Assembly: GCA_031216445.1 (NCBI GenBank)
Contig: CM062219.1
Span: 19,475,001-19,539,000, forward strand
DNA: 64,000 nt
From: Lateolabrax maculatus
Lineage: Eukaryota; Chordata; Actinopteri; Acropomatiformes; Lateolabracidae
Direction: 5' to 3'
Position numbers and translations under genes: made by a program. Each line of letters starts with the position of its first letter. Positions within the stretch are counted from its first letter, which is position 1. Below the pieces are notes generated by a model. That model was not told where the DNA came from. It made no database searches and worked only from the letters and a program-made list of their open reading frames with translations. Shown piece by piece: positions 33,742 to 45,839 of this stretch.

Positions 33742-35151
33742 ATGATGGCAGTCCTGGGGAGCGCCGGTCGCTTGATCCAATGTGAGTGTGACTGAACAGC
33801 GAAGTTAGCCTAGTGAACGCTGTGCACTGAAACCTTCAAGTTTCACGACTTTGCTCCGAATTTGTTGTCGCATAGTAAACTGTGTTACTGTGTTTCTTTG
33901 GCGCAGTTTAAAGGCAGTTTCGGGCGGCGGAGCGGCGTTGTTAGGTGGTGTAAACTCAACAACACGCTGACATTGGCAACATCATTTCGTTAACGCTCGT
34001 TAAGCCGGCAAGGATCAGGAAGTACAACTTCCTTTCAGGACTTTCAAAATATAACCCCCGCTGGAGCTTTAACCTACAATCCCGTGTATTATTGACTTTA
34101 ACATCACCAACATATGTTGATGCTTACTTCAAAATCTCCGGTATTATGTTCCCTGTACACATTTGCCGTGTGGTCGCTTCGAAAACCTAATATTTGTGAA
34201 AGGAGACCGGTGATTTGCTTTTATTTTGCCGCCAAATGGCAGTGTTTCCGTAGCTAGGCAGTCGCTAATTCCCGGTGTTTTGACGCAGCCCAACGTTACT
34301 GTAGGTTGTGTTGAGAGTAAATCTTACATAATGGACTTAACCTGTAGTTGTGCTGCATTTAGAAACAACCGAGGGAGCCGTACAGTACAGCTCGTAGCCG
34401 TCCACGGCCCATGTTTCCACGGCGAGTGAGAGAGAAGGAAACATTTCCTCGGAGTTACACAATTCCGACGTTGTGAACTTGCATAATCGCAGCAGGCCCC
34501 CTGGCGGCGCGGCAGGGTGCTGCAGCCCGGGTTATGAAAGTGAAGCTGAGCGGACACCGCGCCACTGTGCGCCCGTTACACTGTGTTTACTTAAATCAGA
34601 AGATTTTGGTTGGCGTGTGTCCTCTGCAACTTGTAGTCTTTGTTATTTCCCACACCTGCCTTTCGAGCGCAGCGCTGCTCATTATTAAAGTGTGATCAGG
34701 GTCCTTTAGTGTGACCTCATGGAAGAGGTCACTGTAGAGCCTGGAGCACATTATTTGACTCTCCTTTTTGGCATCCTTCTTTACAAACTCATGTTTACTG
34801 TTCAAACTAACACAACTGTGTATTACTTCTGTTAAATATATCTATATCTGTATGGATCGATCTGTAGATATGAGGAAGTTATGCAGCCTCTGTCATGACA
34901 ACTGCCATGTCCCAAATCCAGACTTCACAACAATTGTAAGAGTGGTAACAACGTGCGTGCCCAGTAGTATTTCCCCACCTGGATAGAAAAAATACAATAA
35001 AAATAAAATGTGTGTGGGTGACTGATGAACGTACAACCTGTTTGTCTTCTTCTGCTTTCAGTTGCCAGGAGCAGCGTCTGTCTGAGTGTAAGGAGGCGCG
35101 CCACCGCTGCTGCTTTAGCCCAGACTCCAGAAACACAGGAGAACAGGTGAC

Positions 35152-35199
<48 letters not shown>

Positions 35200-36605
35200 A
35201 TAGTAAGTGGATTTAGATTGCACATAAATACACTCTGTAGCATTTCTGTCACGGCAAGTGCAGCTTGAGAGAAGCCCTGACACAACAAGGCAGCGGTCAG
35301 CTGTCAGCCACCTGTGCTCTGTTGGGCATCGTTGAGCATCTGTGGCCGACACTCGCCTGGTGTTGTTGCTTGTTGGTTGTTGTACAGTGGTTGGTCTGAA
35401 AGACAGGGCAACAACAGTCCACCAACCGACTGGTTATTGGAACGTGAGCAGAAAGCTGATTGACCAGACAAGAATAACCAATAGATGGGAGCAGTGGGTT
35501 GATAGATGTCATTTTGTCCTCATCTGACCTTCTGGTTTTCATCAGGGATGAAACGGTGGATCCTTGCCAGCCACCTGCAGGCGACTTGTACTTTATTTGC
35601 ACACGCGATCCTTCTCCTCTCTCTCCTCGTGGCTTTTTTTTGTCCTTTTTTTGAAGATGACAGCCAAACAGTAATAATGAATGGGACAGCAGATTCCTCA
35701 GATTCAAGGTGCAAAAAGTGCATGAAGAAGCAGAAGCCATGGCTATCCATCTGTGAATCTTACAAGGATCGTGGGTGCAGTGGTGACGTAGCGCACAGTT
35801 GGAAGCATTGCTGCACCCGTCAGGACTGGCTGACAAGCTAGCATTAGGTTTCTTTTATGGGATGTATTTATTTATAGGCTGCCATTACAAGCTCACGTTA
35901 GCTGCTTCCAGTAAGACCATGTTGAGAGGTTTTTAGTTTAAACATTCATATGGTGAAAGCCCAAACTGAATGATTAAGGGACAAACTATTTCCTTGTAGA
36001 AATATCAATAGTCTACAAACTGTGTTTTGTGTTAGCATAATGATCAAGGCATTGGCATTCAATAACCTGCAATTAATCTGGGCACAAAGCCATGAAAATC
36101 AATATATTATGAGATTTGATTGTAGAAAGACCCTTTAATTAACCATTGCTGATAATCAATAAGCTCATATTTTTGTAGGGAGTCAAGGGAATGTTCAATA
36201 TGAATTATTAATTCTGAATCTCTGGTGCCTGCAGGAAACCTAAAACAGGCATCCTGATGCTGAACATGGGAGGACCCGAGAAACTGGATGATGTCCACGA
36301 CTTCCTGCTGCGGCTCTTCATGGACACAGACCTGATGAAACTCCCTGTGCAGAAGTATGTCACGTACAGTGTCTTTTTCTGAGTAAAAGCAGCTTTTAAA
36401 AATGCTGCGATCAATCACCCGACCGCTTGCGGCAGAGTTTCTCTGGACCAGCGATCATAGACGGACATCTACATCTGCAAGTCTTTGCCTGTTTCAATGG
36501 CTTCAAAAGATATCACAGTTGTCAGTAGTGAGCCAATAAACAAGCAGAACTTTCAGTGCAAAATGAAGTGGAGAGCACACCTGGATCGCTTCTACAAATA
36601 ATAGT

Positions 36606-36663
<58 letters not shown>

Positions 36664-38476
36664 TGGGCAGTGCAGACAATCTATAAATGTTAGTTGTTTT
36701 GGGGAAAACATAATTTTTTTTACACGTTACATTGACCTATTTTTGTGTAAAGTTGACGCACACACACACACACACACACTGGAGAGAACAAATGGAGAAG
36801 ATTGTTGGGTCAGGGTGCACTGTTGGTTCATTGTCAGTTTTGAAACAAAGTATTTCTTGTTGCCGCTGAGAAGAAAAACCTCTTCAGTTCCTCATTCTTA
36901 CATGTATTCTGAACAACAGTGTTGTTCAGAATACATACACAACAATGTACACAACATTGTTTTGTAACATAAATATATATTGTATAGTGCAAATGTTACT
37001 GAGCCGCTGGCATTGCTGTAGAGTTTGTCTTGTTTCATGCTCAATTGTGTGTTGCAAAATGTAAATGGTGAGCTGGGGCAGAAATTGGGGCTCTGGGGAA
37101 TCTAACCCTGTAGGTTCAGTAATGAGCTGTCAGTGCTGAGTTGACCCAACATCTGTTGGCTGCCCTTGGTTCTGCCATCTTCTAACAGCTACCAGCTTTT
37201 TGTATACAATTTTGACTTCGTCTGTAACCTGTGATTTTCTTTTTAGCCATTAAATCATTTTCTCAGCGTTTTGTTTCCACCTGTCCAAGGAACAAAATGC
37301 AGTTACAATTTGTCAGTTTGTCCTTTGCTCTGGTGTTTTATGTGTATATAAATCTACTGTTATAGGACCTATGTGTTGAAAACATAACATAGTGTAATAT
37401 ATGTATTTCTGTATGTAGTCGTAACGCTTCAATCTGCTCCCGCAGTAAGCTCGGCCCGTTCATTGCCAAGCGCCGCACGCCAAAGATCCAGGAGCAGTAC
37501 AGTAAGATCGGAGGAGGCTCGCCCATCAAACACTGGACGTCCATGCAGGGAGAGGGCATGGTGAAGCTGCTGGACGAGATGAGCCCCGAGACGGGTGAGA
37601 AAGTCCCACAATGAATAAGAGTGTCTTGTCGGCTGTAAGAAGGTACTTTTGTAGACAGGAGGGAAGACACATCATCTTAGCAGTGCTGAGAACAGAGTCT
37701 CCTGCTGGTGGACTCGCTTGTTAGCAGGAAAGTGAGTTTGTTTGTGTGTGTATTTAAGATAGTGACACCGCAAAGGAGTGTCTCTTCCACGCCTGCACAC
37801 ACCTCACTGATAACAGTGAGCAGCGGTCTGAAAACTGGCCACAAACCTGATTCAGGACAGGAGTACCAGTTAAACACTTTAATAAAACCTTTGACAATAA
37901 TCTCCACAATACCTTCTCTTTGTGTTCATGACTGTATTCATTTGATCGTTCAGATATTAAAGTGAATATGTAAATGCATATTCATTAAAGTGCATGTAAA
38001 CGGTGTCGCTGCTAATGGCGTATGAGTTTATTTCCTACGGTTGGCCGTAATTGACTCTCTCTGTCCCACTTCCTCTCCAGCTCCTCACAAGTTCTACATC
38101 GGCTTCCGCTACGTCCAACCGCTGACGGAGGAAGCCATCGAGGAGATGGAGAAAGACGGAGTGGAGAGAGCTGTGGCCTTCACACAGTACCCTCAGTACA
38201 GCTGCTCCACCACAGGTGACAGTCACTCACGACGCAGAGAAAGAGACTATTACATAAAGGAATACGTAAGATTAAAGCAGATGTTAAATATCCTCAGTAG
38301 GCTCATGTTGTGCACTAAAGCTGTTCAGAAGGAGTTAACACCTTCTCCAAAGATCACATGCGTGGAATTAATTTAAAAAAAAAGAAGATAAAAGGAAAAA
38401 TTATAAGATGAAGAAAACGTTTGTGGCCGTTAGGGTTGATAGCACTCTGGGTGTGGCATCACTGTGACCCTCTGAT

Positions 38477-38523
<47 letters not shown>

Positions 38524-39559
38524 TATACATACACACACACACATCATCAGTATACTCAAAAATCAAATTCAGCATGAGTCAATGAAGTCACTGCAAGTGT
38601 CTTTGTTCCACGCCATGCTGGATTTTAATTGGCAGTGTCCGCACCATTCAGAATAATTTTATTTTTTTTTTTTTCAAGCAGATGGTTTGCAGAGTCTTTG
38701 AGGAGTCTGGAAACGCCGTAGCTCTGTGACTCAAATGTAACGCTAATACATGAGAGGCACAAATTGTGGCTATCCGGAGGGCAGACAGTTGGATTCAGAC
38801 ACAGATTTGTACTAAAAGTAGTATAAACAAAGTCAAAACAAAATTACACAGCCTATCAAATCACATGACACTATTGACCAGTTGCAGCCTGCGTCGTTTT
38901 AGGAGGAAGTGAATGAAGTTATGGATACTTTAGACCAGATCACCATCTGATACAATGCTAAGGCACCAAAAACATCAAATCTTTTATTCAGAAAGCCAAA
39001 TCCTTCATCAGCGTTTAACAAAAGGGAACTTCAGACCTTTTTAATGACATCAAATAGAGCACACGTGTGATTTTTTCATGCAAGAGCACGCTACAATTGT
39101 TGTTCCCAAGGTGTAAATACACAGGAAGCTCGAAGGCTAAATCAATGCAGAAAGCAAAATGAAGCAGTGTGAAAATGTGTATGTGTTCTGTTAGCCAGCC
39201 TGCACACACCAACACAGCCAAATTTGGTGCCTTTTTTTTTTATATATATACTGTGAGCATGGCAGGGTGGATTTATTTAGAGATTTTTCGTCAGATTTGA
39301 ATCCAGAAGAGGAAACTTGAATTCAAAAAAATATGAAATTCTTGTTTTTTCTTGATTTTGACAGCGTCTTTGGTGATTGCTTGTGTTTTTCTGTTGTGTA
39401 ATGGAACATATTAATAACATCAATGTGTTTGCTGTGTAAATAGGCAGCAGTCTGAACGCCATCTACCGTTACTACAGCAGCAGAGGCGACAGGCCAAAAA
39501 TGAGATGGAGTGTCATCGACCGCTGGCCCACACACCCTCTGTTGGTGGAGGTTAGATAA

Positions 39560-39592
<33 letters not shown>

Positions 39593-39864
39593 CACGCACA
39601 CAGTAAAACCAAAGGGCCCGTCAGGCTCCTCCTCCTCTCAGAGAGAACAAAAAACAAATATTGGAAAATAAATTGACTAGGGCAAGAAGTCGTCATAGCA
39701 ACCAATGAGCTGAAAGTGGCCAGTGTTAGTTATCATAGCAACTTATAAGGGTCACTGTATGTTTAGATCTCTTTTCTTATTTATTTATTTATTTATTTTT
39801 TATCAGTCGGTGAAAATTATAGTTTTGGCATTTCAATAAAACCGACCCTCAGAAAAAATTAATG

Positions 39865-39910
<46 letters not shown>

Positions 39911-42574
39911 TTGTAGTGTTTTGCAGAGCACATCAGTAATGAGCTGCTGAAGTTTCCAGATGAGAAGAGAGACGATGTTGTCATTCTGTTCTCAGCGCAC
40001 TCACTCCCTATGGCTGTAAGTACCATAAGTACTCATACTACTGGTGATAATGCTAATACTACCGCCTGCTGCTCCTCCCGATGGTACTGCTAGATGCTGA
40101 TTTTATTGATACAGCTTGCGCTCATGTAAACAGGCACACTGCAGTGTTCTGCTTATCGACACCTTTCGGGTGCGGCCGTCGTAAATGACGTGTTTAAAGT
40201 GTTTCCGCACACACATACCTGACTTCAGTTGGACAATGTCGGTAATCGTTTTGACACTAAACGCTGTTTATTTACACTGTTACTAACTGGGAAAAAACAA
40301 CTAACTACAGCAGATCTGATAGACAACAGCTGGACAACAATTTCTGTTCCGAGCAGCGGGGCCGAAATGTTGCTACATGGGGGACTTGGGGTGGTTGGAG
40401 GATTTAACATTTTGATTTTGATAATCTAAAGCTCATTTCAATCAATTTATGATTAAAAATGTTAATCGTATCACCCCTAACTATTACTACAACTAGTAGT
40501 ACCACTCACAGGTGCTACTGCTTTGTACCTTGTGCAGGTTGTAAACAGAGGCGACCCGTATCCTCAGGAAGTGGGAGCCACAGTTCAGAGAGTCATGGAG
40601 AGACTAGGACACTGTAACCCCTACAGACTGGTGTGGCAGTCCAGGGTGAGCGCGCGCACCCACTCACACTCACACTCACTCACACTCACACTCAGAAGAC
40701 AATTGTCGGTGTTCTAAATAAACCAGGGGTACCATCTACTGGTCGTTTGCTGAAACTGAACAGCAGGGATACAAGCAACCAGCATATCGTAACAGTCAGT
40801 TTGTAAGTCATGTGAGTATTAATGCTGCATCTGCCTGCTACGTCTGAAAAACAACACAACAAGAGCGGGGGGGACAAAAACAATGAAGTTGTCGGTCGGA
40901 CAGCTTGAGCTAAAACTCACTGTGAAGTCTGTTCTTTTTTTTATCATTATTATTATGATTTTTACTTCATACTTCAAACAGCAAGACTCTTGTGCACCAC
41001 CTGAAACCGGATCTTACAAGTACATTTCCAGGTATCAGACAGTAGGGGTGGAAAACATTTAACTTGACTTAAAAGGTATGTTGTTGCAGCCAAATATTAA
41101 TATTTATTTTAATATTCACAAACCCATGCTGTACACTGCAGGTGAGCAGAAACCTCTGCAGGATTTACTACCAGTAGGTTTACTATTGTGAAAAAACTTT
41201 TTATTTATTTAAAACAAAATATCTACAGTATGTGCATTATCTACAACTATATATAACTGCACATTTGTCAGGACTCAGTGAGTCTCACAGTCAGTGTGTC
41301 ATTGATTTGGTTGCCAGCAGATGGAGCCACATGTCCGTCTAATACTGCGGCTACATTAGAGCAGGAAACCTCAAAGCTCTCAGTCCTCAGGTCACCGTGG
41401 CTGACAGTTTACAAAACCCACACATCACACGAATTGTTCTCGCAGCCAATCAGCTGTTCACAATAGAAAAAGAGGCCTGGGAAGTGTTGCTGGCCACCTG
41501 TAGAGCAGAAAATAAACCAGACGTGTGGAAATACTCATACTGTTCAAAACATACACCATTTTTATGAGATTATAGCATCTTTCAATTTATGTTTAAGGCA
41601 TGCATTTTGTTTTTTGAAAACTGAGACCATTCCAGTGAAAGTCTTTTTATGGGGCAGTCAAGTTTAAATTTAGGTGTGAATTGTAAGAATACGTGGAAAC
41701 AGTCAGGACTGCAAACCACGTACACAAGACTAAGGGCCCTATCTAAATGATCTATAGTGTATGGTCTAAAGCACAGGGTCCAAGTGCATGTAGGACGTGT
41801 CCAAAAGCACTTTTGCTAGTTAAACGGGGCATTATCTAGGCGCTAAGTAAGGCACAAAAGGGGTTTTACTTGGTCTCTTAATTAATCATTTGTGTGTTTT
41901 GAGTGTCATCTCCCATTCTCCTTAAAAGCCCAGTGCACTTGTACATTGGTGCATTCACTCAGTGGGGTTAACCAAAAAATTAGGTTTTGTGCCGCTTTGT
42001 GCTGAGTGTAACAATCTCCTGTGGACCATGAACATCTACAGGAATTATTGTGGAAATCTGAGCAGTATTTGTTGAGGTTTTTGGCCTGCAGCAAAGAGTT
42101 GGACCCGATGGACGCATTGCTGTGTTCTGACACAACAATATCACCCATACCTCCCTACACCAATGGAATTAAACTGATGGCATGTCCTGTGTTTGTTCAT
42201 GCAGGTGGGCCCCATGGCGTGGCTCGGCCCCCAGACGGACGAGGTGATTAAAGGTCTGTGTGAGCGAGGGAAGAAGAACATCCTGCTGGTGCCCATCGCC
42301 TTCACCTCCGACCACATAGAGACTTTACACGAGCTAGACATAGAGTATGGACAGGTGCTGGGGGAGGAGGTAAGGAAGAGAAAAACCCCACGTTCATTTT
42401 CAACCAGAAACCAACCAGCCCTGCTCTTTGTCCAATTGTATTGGGATTAAGTAATGCTGGTTTAAGTTTGCAAAAGTGTGTGTGTGTCAGCAGCAGCTGT
42501 GTGTCCTGTTTCCTCTGTCTGTGTAAAGGCACCAGTGAGGTGACCACCAATCAATGTGACTGGTGCCACAAAGA

Positions 42575-42619
<45 letters not shown>

Positions 42620-43672
42620 CTGTACTTCTATACTTGTGAGAACCCTGACTAACTCGTAACTCATTACCAAGCCTTAACCATAACCTTAAAAAAAATGGCT
42701 TGACATTCCAGAATGTCCTCACATGTCCTCACTTTTCCAAACATGTCCTCACAAAGATAGAGGGACCAGATGACACGCACAGACAGTCTGAGCAGAAGAC
42801 GAGTCTCACTCCAAAATGAAATCTGCTGTTCAAAATAATTGGAAACTCTGAACAAAATGCTTCTATTTCTTAAAGTCCTCGACCCGAAAACACTTTTCCA
42901 CATCATTATCTTAAATGTTAAACCTTATGTGTGCTTTTTACACCCAACCTGTTTGATTTGGTTTGTGTGAGCGGTGGTGGGTTTGCATGTTTGCTTTGGC
43001 AGTGTAAACATGTGTGACAGCCTTTTCTGCCTCTCTTCCTTTCTGCCTTCAGTGTGGGGTGGAGAACATCAGGAGAGCAGAGTCGTTGAATGGGAACCCT
43101 CTCTTCATGAAGGTACGCTTTATGCACTGCGAGCTAATTCATGTCTACAAACATTAGAAAGACTGACCTACAGGTGAACATCAAATAATTTAAATGTATG
43201 TAACACATGTTAAATTCCATTTAAACCAGAACAAGTTCAAGTGCTGATAAAGGAGCATGTCGGTATTTTACAAACAGAAACAGACTTTCAGCACAGAGAG
43301 AGAGGAAGATATAGTGGGCGAAATGCAAAAACTTAGGATAAAAGGAAGGTGATAAAAGACACAAAAAATAAAAGCAAATAATGAGAAATGCATATATAAA
43401 AAAGGAGGGAATACTGTAGGAAGGCAGGCAGGATGCTAATAAGAGAAACGGAGACGGCAGCAGAAGGTTTTGTGAAGTAAGTGAACTCCAGGCAGGAGAT
43501 GGTCAATAAATGGATTCCTCCTTCCTTCCTTGCTTCCTTCTCCCTTCCTTCTCCCTTCCATCCTTTTCTTCCTAGTCTCCTTTCTCCCTTCCATCCCACC
43601 TACCTGCTTCCCTTTATCCTCAACCCTGCAACCTTTCTCACAACAGGCAACTCCTCCAGCTGTAACAGCTGT

Positions 43673-43757
<85 letters not shown>

Positions 43758-43883
43758 GGGGGTTTATTAAAGGAAGGGGGCAGATCAATGGGAACCTTTA
43801 GAGCTGACTACAGTAGAACTGAACCGCCCGGCTGGCTGGCTGGTCAAACCTGCCGCGCTCAGAGACCCCTCGCCAGGTCTCTG

Positions 43884-43932
<49 letters not shown>

Positions 43933-44757
43933 CAATATCCAGAGGATGATTAGTTGGTAGTTACTGAAGGATGGTTTCCTTGGTGTAGTTTGAGTTTCTC
44001 TGTGAGCTGCATCAGTCTGCTGGTGTCTGCAAGCAGCAGCCGCTGAAAAATACATTATCAGAATTTTTACTGCAGGGCCTGAGTGGTGTCAGGGAGAAAT
44101 CCTCATCCAAATTACGTAAAAGACAACACATGTTTTTAAAAAGCCAAATCTCAAGTATATGCACATATTATAAATTCTCAACTAAAAGTTATATTAGTAA
44201 TAGTCAGCACAAACAAATACAGGGCACTCTCTACTAAAGGTCGGGTAAATAAAAGAATTACTCAGTTCACATGGTAAACTGAACACTAATTCCAACAACA
44301 TGTCATGTCATACACACCACTCTACTGGTCCTAGTTCTATATGAAGCTACTGTGCAGCCAACAGCTGGTTGGCTTAGCTTAGCACGAAGACTGGAAATGG
44401 GGGGAAACAGCTAACCTGGCTATTTAAGAAAGTATACAAATTTTACATTGGTGGGAAAAGTAGAAGCAACTGGACGTAACACGTGAATAAAAGCAGTATT
44501 TGTGTGGTCATTAGTAAGCACGTCAAGGGGCGATAACTCCAGGCTTTAACTGTCCGACAGACAGAAACACAGCCAGTTGTTCTCTATAATGAATGTGTAT
44601 GTTGTTTCTTGTGGTCCAGGCTCTGGCAGACCTGGTCCAGGCCCACCTGAAGTCCAACAAGCCCTGTTCCCGCCAGCTGACCCTCCGCTGCCCGCTGTGC
44701 ACCAACCCCACCTGTGGAGAGACCAAGGCCTTCTTCGCAAGCCAGAAACTCTCATAG
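33742..44757 (+). CDS. fech: Ferrochelatase, mitochondrial (FECH), 11 exons
   Basis: Exons: 33742-33781, 35062-35146, 36235-36354, 37446-37594, 38081-38215, 39444-39550, 39917-40015, 40538-40645, 42205-42369, 43053-43112, 44620-44757; all GT-AG, in frame, 401 aa. It inserts Fe2+ into protoporphyrin IX on the matrix side of the inner mitochondrial membrane, the last step of heme synthesis. Residues 1-42 are an Arg/Ala-rich targeting presequence (ARSSVCLSVRRRATAAALA). Mature sequence starts near KPKTGILMLNMGGPE. Catalytic His240 lies in FSAHSLPM; the metal/proton path Glu lies in SDHIETLHELD. All four [2Fe-2S] ligands of animal ferrochelatase are present: Cys in YSCSTTG plus Cys380, Cys383 and Cys388 in CPLCTNPTC. 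The enzyme looks functional. The ATG is followed by an upstream-shared Met2. Exon 2 completes the presequence. Confidence 0.97.
35154..35194. repeat. (CA)n microsatellite just after the FECH exon 2 donor
   Basis: About 20 CA units starting 8 nt after the exon 2/intron 2 junction (GAACAG followed by GTGACGG). Confidence 0.95.
35548..35841 (+). CDS. Unrecognised 97-aa ORF in FECH intron 2 (membrane anchor, Cys-rich)
   Basis: I do not recognise this protein. It starts MKRWILASHLQ. A strongly hydrophobic segment at about residues 12-33 (LFAHAILLLSLLVAFFCPFF) would act as a signal peptide or anchor. Then comes an NGT N-glycosylation sequon and a charged tail with CKKC, single cysteines and a CC pair. 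A consensus acceptor-like sequence (TTCTGGTTTTCATCAG) ends 3 nt before the ATG, so it could be an exon. The same frame is open upstream to an ATG at 35,506. It lies wholly in FECH intron 2 on the same strand. It may be a chance ORF, an alternative FECH terminal exon, or a nested gene. Confidence 0.25.
   Translation: MKRWILASHLQATCTLFAHAILLLSLLVAFFCPFFEDDSQTVIMNGTADSSDSRCKKCMKKQKPWLSICESYKDRGCSGDVAHSWKHCCTRQDWLTS
36607..36661. repeat. (CA)n microsatellite in FECH intron 3
   Basis: About 27 CA units. A second, shorter run lies at 36,758-36,779 in the same intron. Confidence 0.95.
36902..36936. repeat. 35-bp near-perfect palindrome, 17-bp arms
   Basis: ATGTATTCTGAACAACA (36,902-36,918), one central G, then the exact reverse complement (36,920-36,936). 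It is in FECH intron 3. In RNA it forms a hairpin; in DNA it could extrude as a cruciform. Confidence 0.95.
38479..38543. repeat. (CA)n/(CATA)n microsatellite in FECH intron 5
   Basis: A CA run interrupted by two ATATACA-type units. Confidence 0.95.
39561..39602. repeat. (CA)n at the 5' end of FECH intron 6
   Basis: A 42-nt CA run with two CG interruptions begins 10 nt after the exon 6 end (39,550). It is complementary to the TG run at the other end of the same intron. Confidence 0.95.
39866..39906. repeat. (TG)n at the 3' end of FECH intron 6
   Basis: A 41-nt TG run ends 10 nt before exon 7 (39,917). The acceptor reads ATGTTTGTAG, with no real polypyrimidine tract. It pairs in antiparallel sense with the CA run at 39,561-39,602. 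Confidence 0.95.
40654..40696. repeat. (CACT/CACA)n array after the FECH exon 8 donor
   Basis: CGCGCGCACC followed by CACTCACACT units begins within 10 nt of the intron 8 donor (exon 8 ends at 40,645). Confidence 0.85.
42575..42618. repeat. (CA)n microsatellite in FECH intron 9
   Basis: About 22 CA units. Confidence 0.95.
43515..43762. repeat. (CTTCC)n tract followed by (TG)n and G-run in FECH intron 10
   Basis: A pyrimidine tract of CTTCC/CCTTCT units (43,515-43,625) is followed by a pure TG run of about 84 nt (43,671-43,754) and a run of eight G. A second TG run lies at 43,886-43,928. Confidence 0.9.
43886..43928. repeat. (GT)n microsatellite in FECH intron 10
   Basis: About 21 GT units, 130 bp after the longer TG run. 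Confidence 0.95.
44335..44430 (+). repeat. Fish interspersed repeat in FECH intron 10
   Basis: Contains GAAGCTACTGTGCAGCCAAC, TTGGCTTAGCTTAGCACGAA and GACTGGAAATGGGGGGAAAC followed by AGCTAACCTGGCT. I recall the TTAGCTTAGCATAAAGACTG core as among the commonest repeats of percomorph fish. The reverse-oriented copy is in NARS1 intron 5. Confidence 0.75.
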
Positions 44758-44828
44758 AAACAGCACACACCCACTCTGGTACCCTTCCTGCAGCAGTGCC
44801 ACCCGTGAAGAAACTTAAGGCCTTCTTC

Positions 44829-44841
44829 AATACACACACAC

Positions 44842-44897
<56 letters not shown>
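44829..44897. repeat. (CA)n in the FECH 3' UTR
   Basis: A CA run starting about 75 nt after the FECH stop codon, so inside the 3' UTR under any plausible polyadenylation site. No canonical AATAAA was found in the next few hundred bases, so the 3' UTR end is unknown. Confidence 0.9.
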
Positions 44898-45839
44898 GTC
44901 CCTCCAGCAAGAGTGTCAGTTACATGGAAAATGTAACATGAAGAGCAGGCCAAATGGTTTTTGCTAACACATTTTGACATTTGTTTTATTGTACCTGCAT
45001 GTTGGATGGGAGTTTAACCAAAGCAAGTGCTTTACTTAATGGGAAAAAATAACTTCCAGGCAGAAAAATGTGTGACAATCAATCACAAATTTGTACCTTG
45101 TAAATCATACTTTAATAGTCAGAGGATTAGGTTATATTAGGCTTTGGATACACACACATTACAGTTCATTGTCGGGTTTGGTCTCTTCATAGGATTTGTT
45201 GACAATAAGAAAAAACAGACTTATCTTTTAACTGGATCAGTCACTCCAAAGTTTGACTGAAACAATTTAATTGACTGGATGTCAATAGATACTATATGAT
45301 TTCAAAATGTGTAAATTGTATCAGTAAAACACAAAATGCTGACCAAATTTAAAATGAAACTGCTGGCACTAATATTTTCACTCACCTCCGATCACCTGAC
45401 TTTTCTTGATTCGGTAAATACCTCCCAGCCAACACACCACACAGACAAAAACAAATGCCCATAAGGATTGCATATAAGGATTTGCGGATACCATTTGGCA
45501 AAAGTCTGTGCAGATAAAAGAACTGGCACTCTACAGAAACGGCTCCCATCACATCGAAGCTACAGGAAAAAGCCTTGCACTATTTATTTTTAATTTTTTG
45601 GTGTTTTTATCACAGCTCCCTTGCTTACATTCCATTCATTTAGCCCCTCCCCCCCATCCTGCTGCAGCCTGTGCAATGTGATTGGAGGAGGTTGGTGCTC
45701 AACACGCTGCTGCCTGATAGGTGGATACAGTGAGCTTAGGAGAGAGAAAAAAAAAGCAATTGACATGGAATTGCGTAGCCACTTTAGGGATTCAACTTTT
45801 ACTCAACAGGATTTCAGTTAAAAGATAAGCTTAGAAAGC

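Noticed and set aside
33522..33785. 87-codon frame overlapping the FECH start, possible uORF
   Set aside because: It is in another frame, its ATG is probably at or upstream of the transcription start, and nothing shows it is translated.
36911..36927. Glucocorticoid response element in the FECH palindrome
   Set aside because: The GAACA and TGTTC half-sites are 7 bp apart instead of the required 3 bp.
43481..43949. Open frames of 100-140 codons in FECH intron 10
   Set aside because: They consist of CTTCC and TG repeat translation and lie within an intron.
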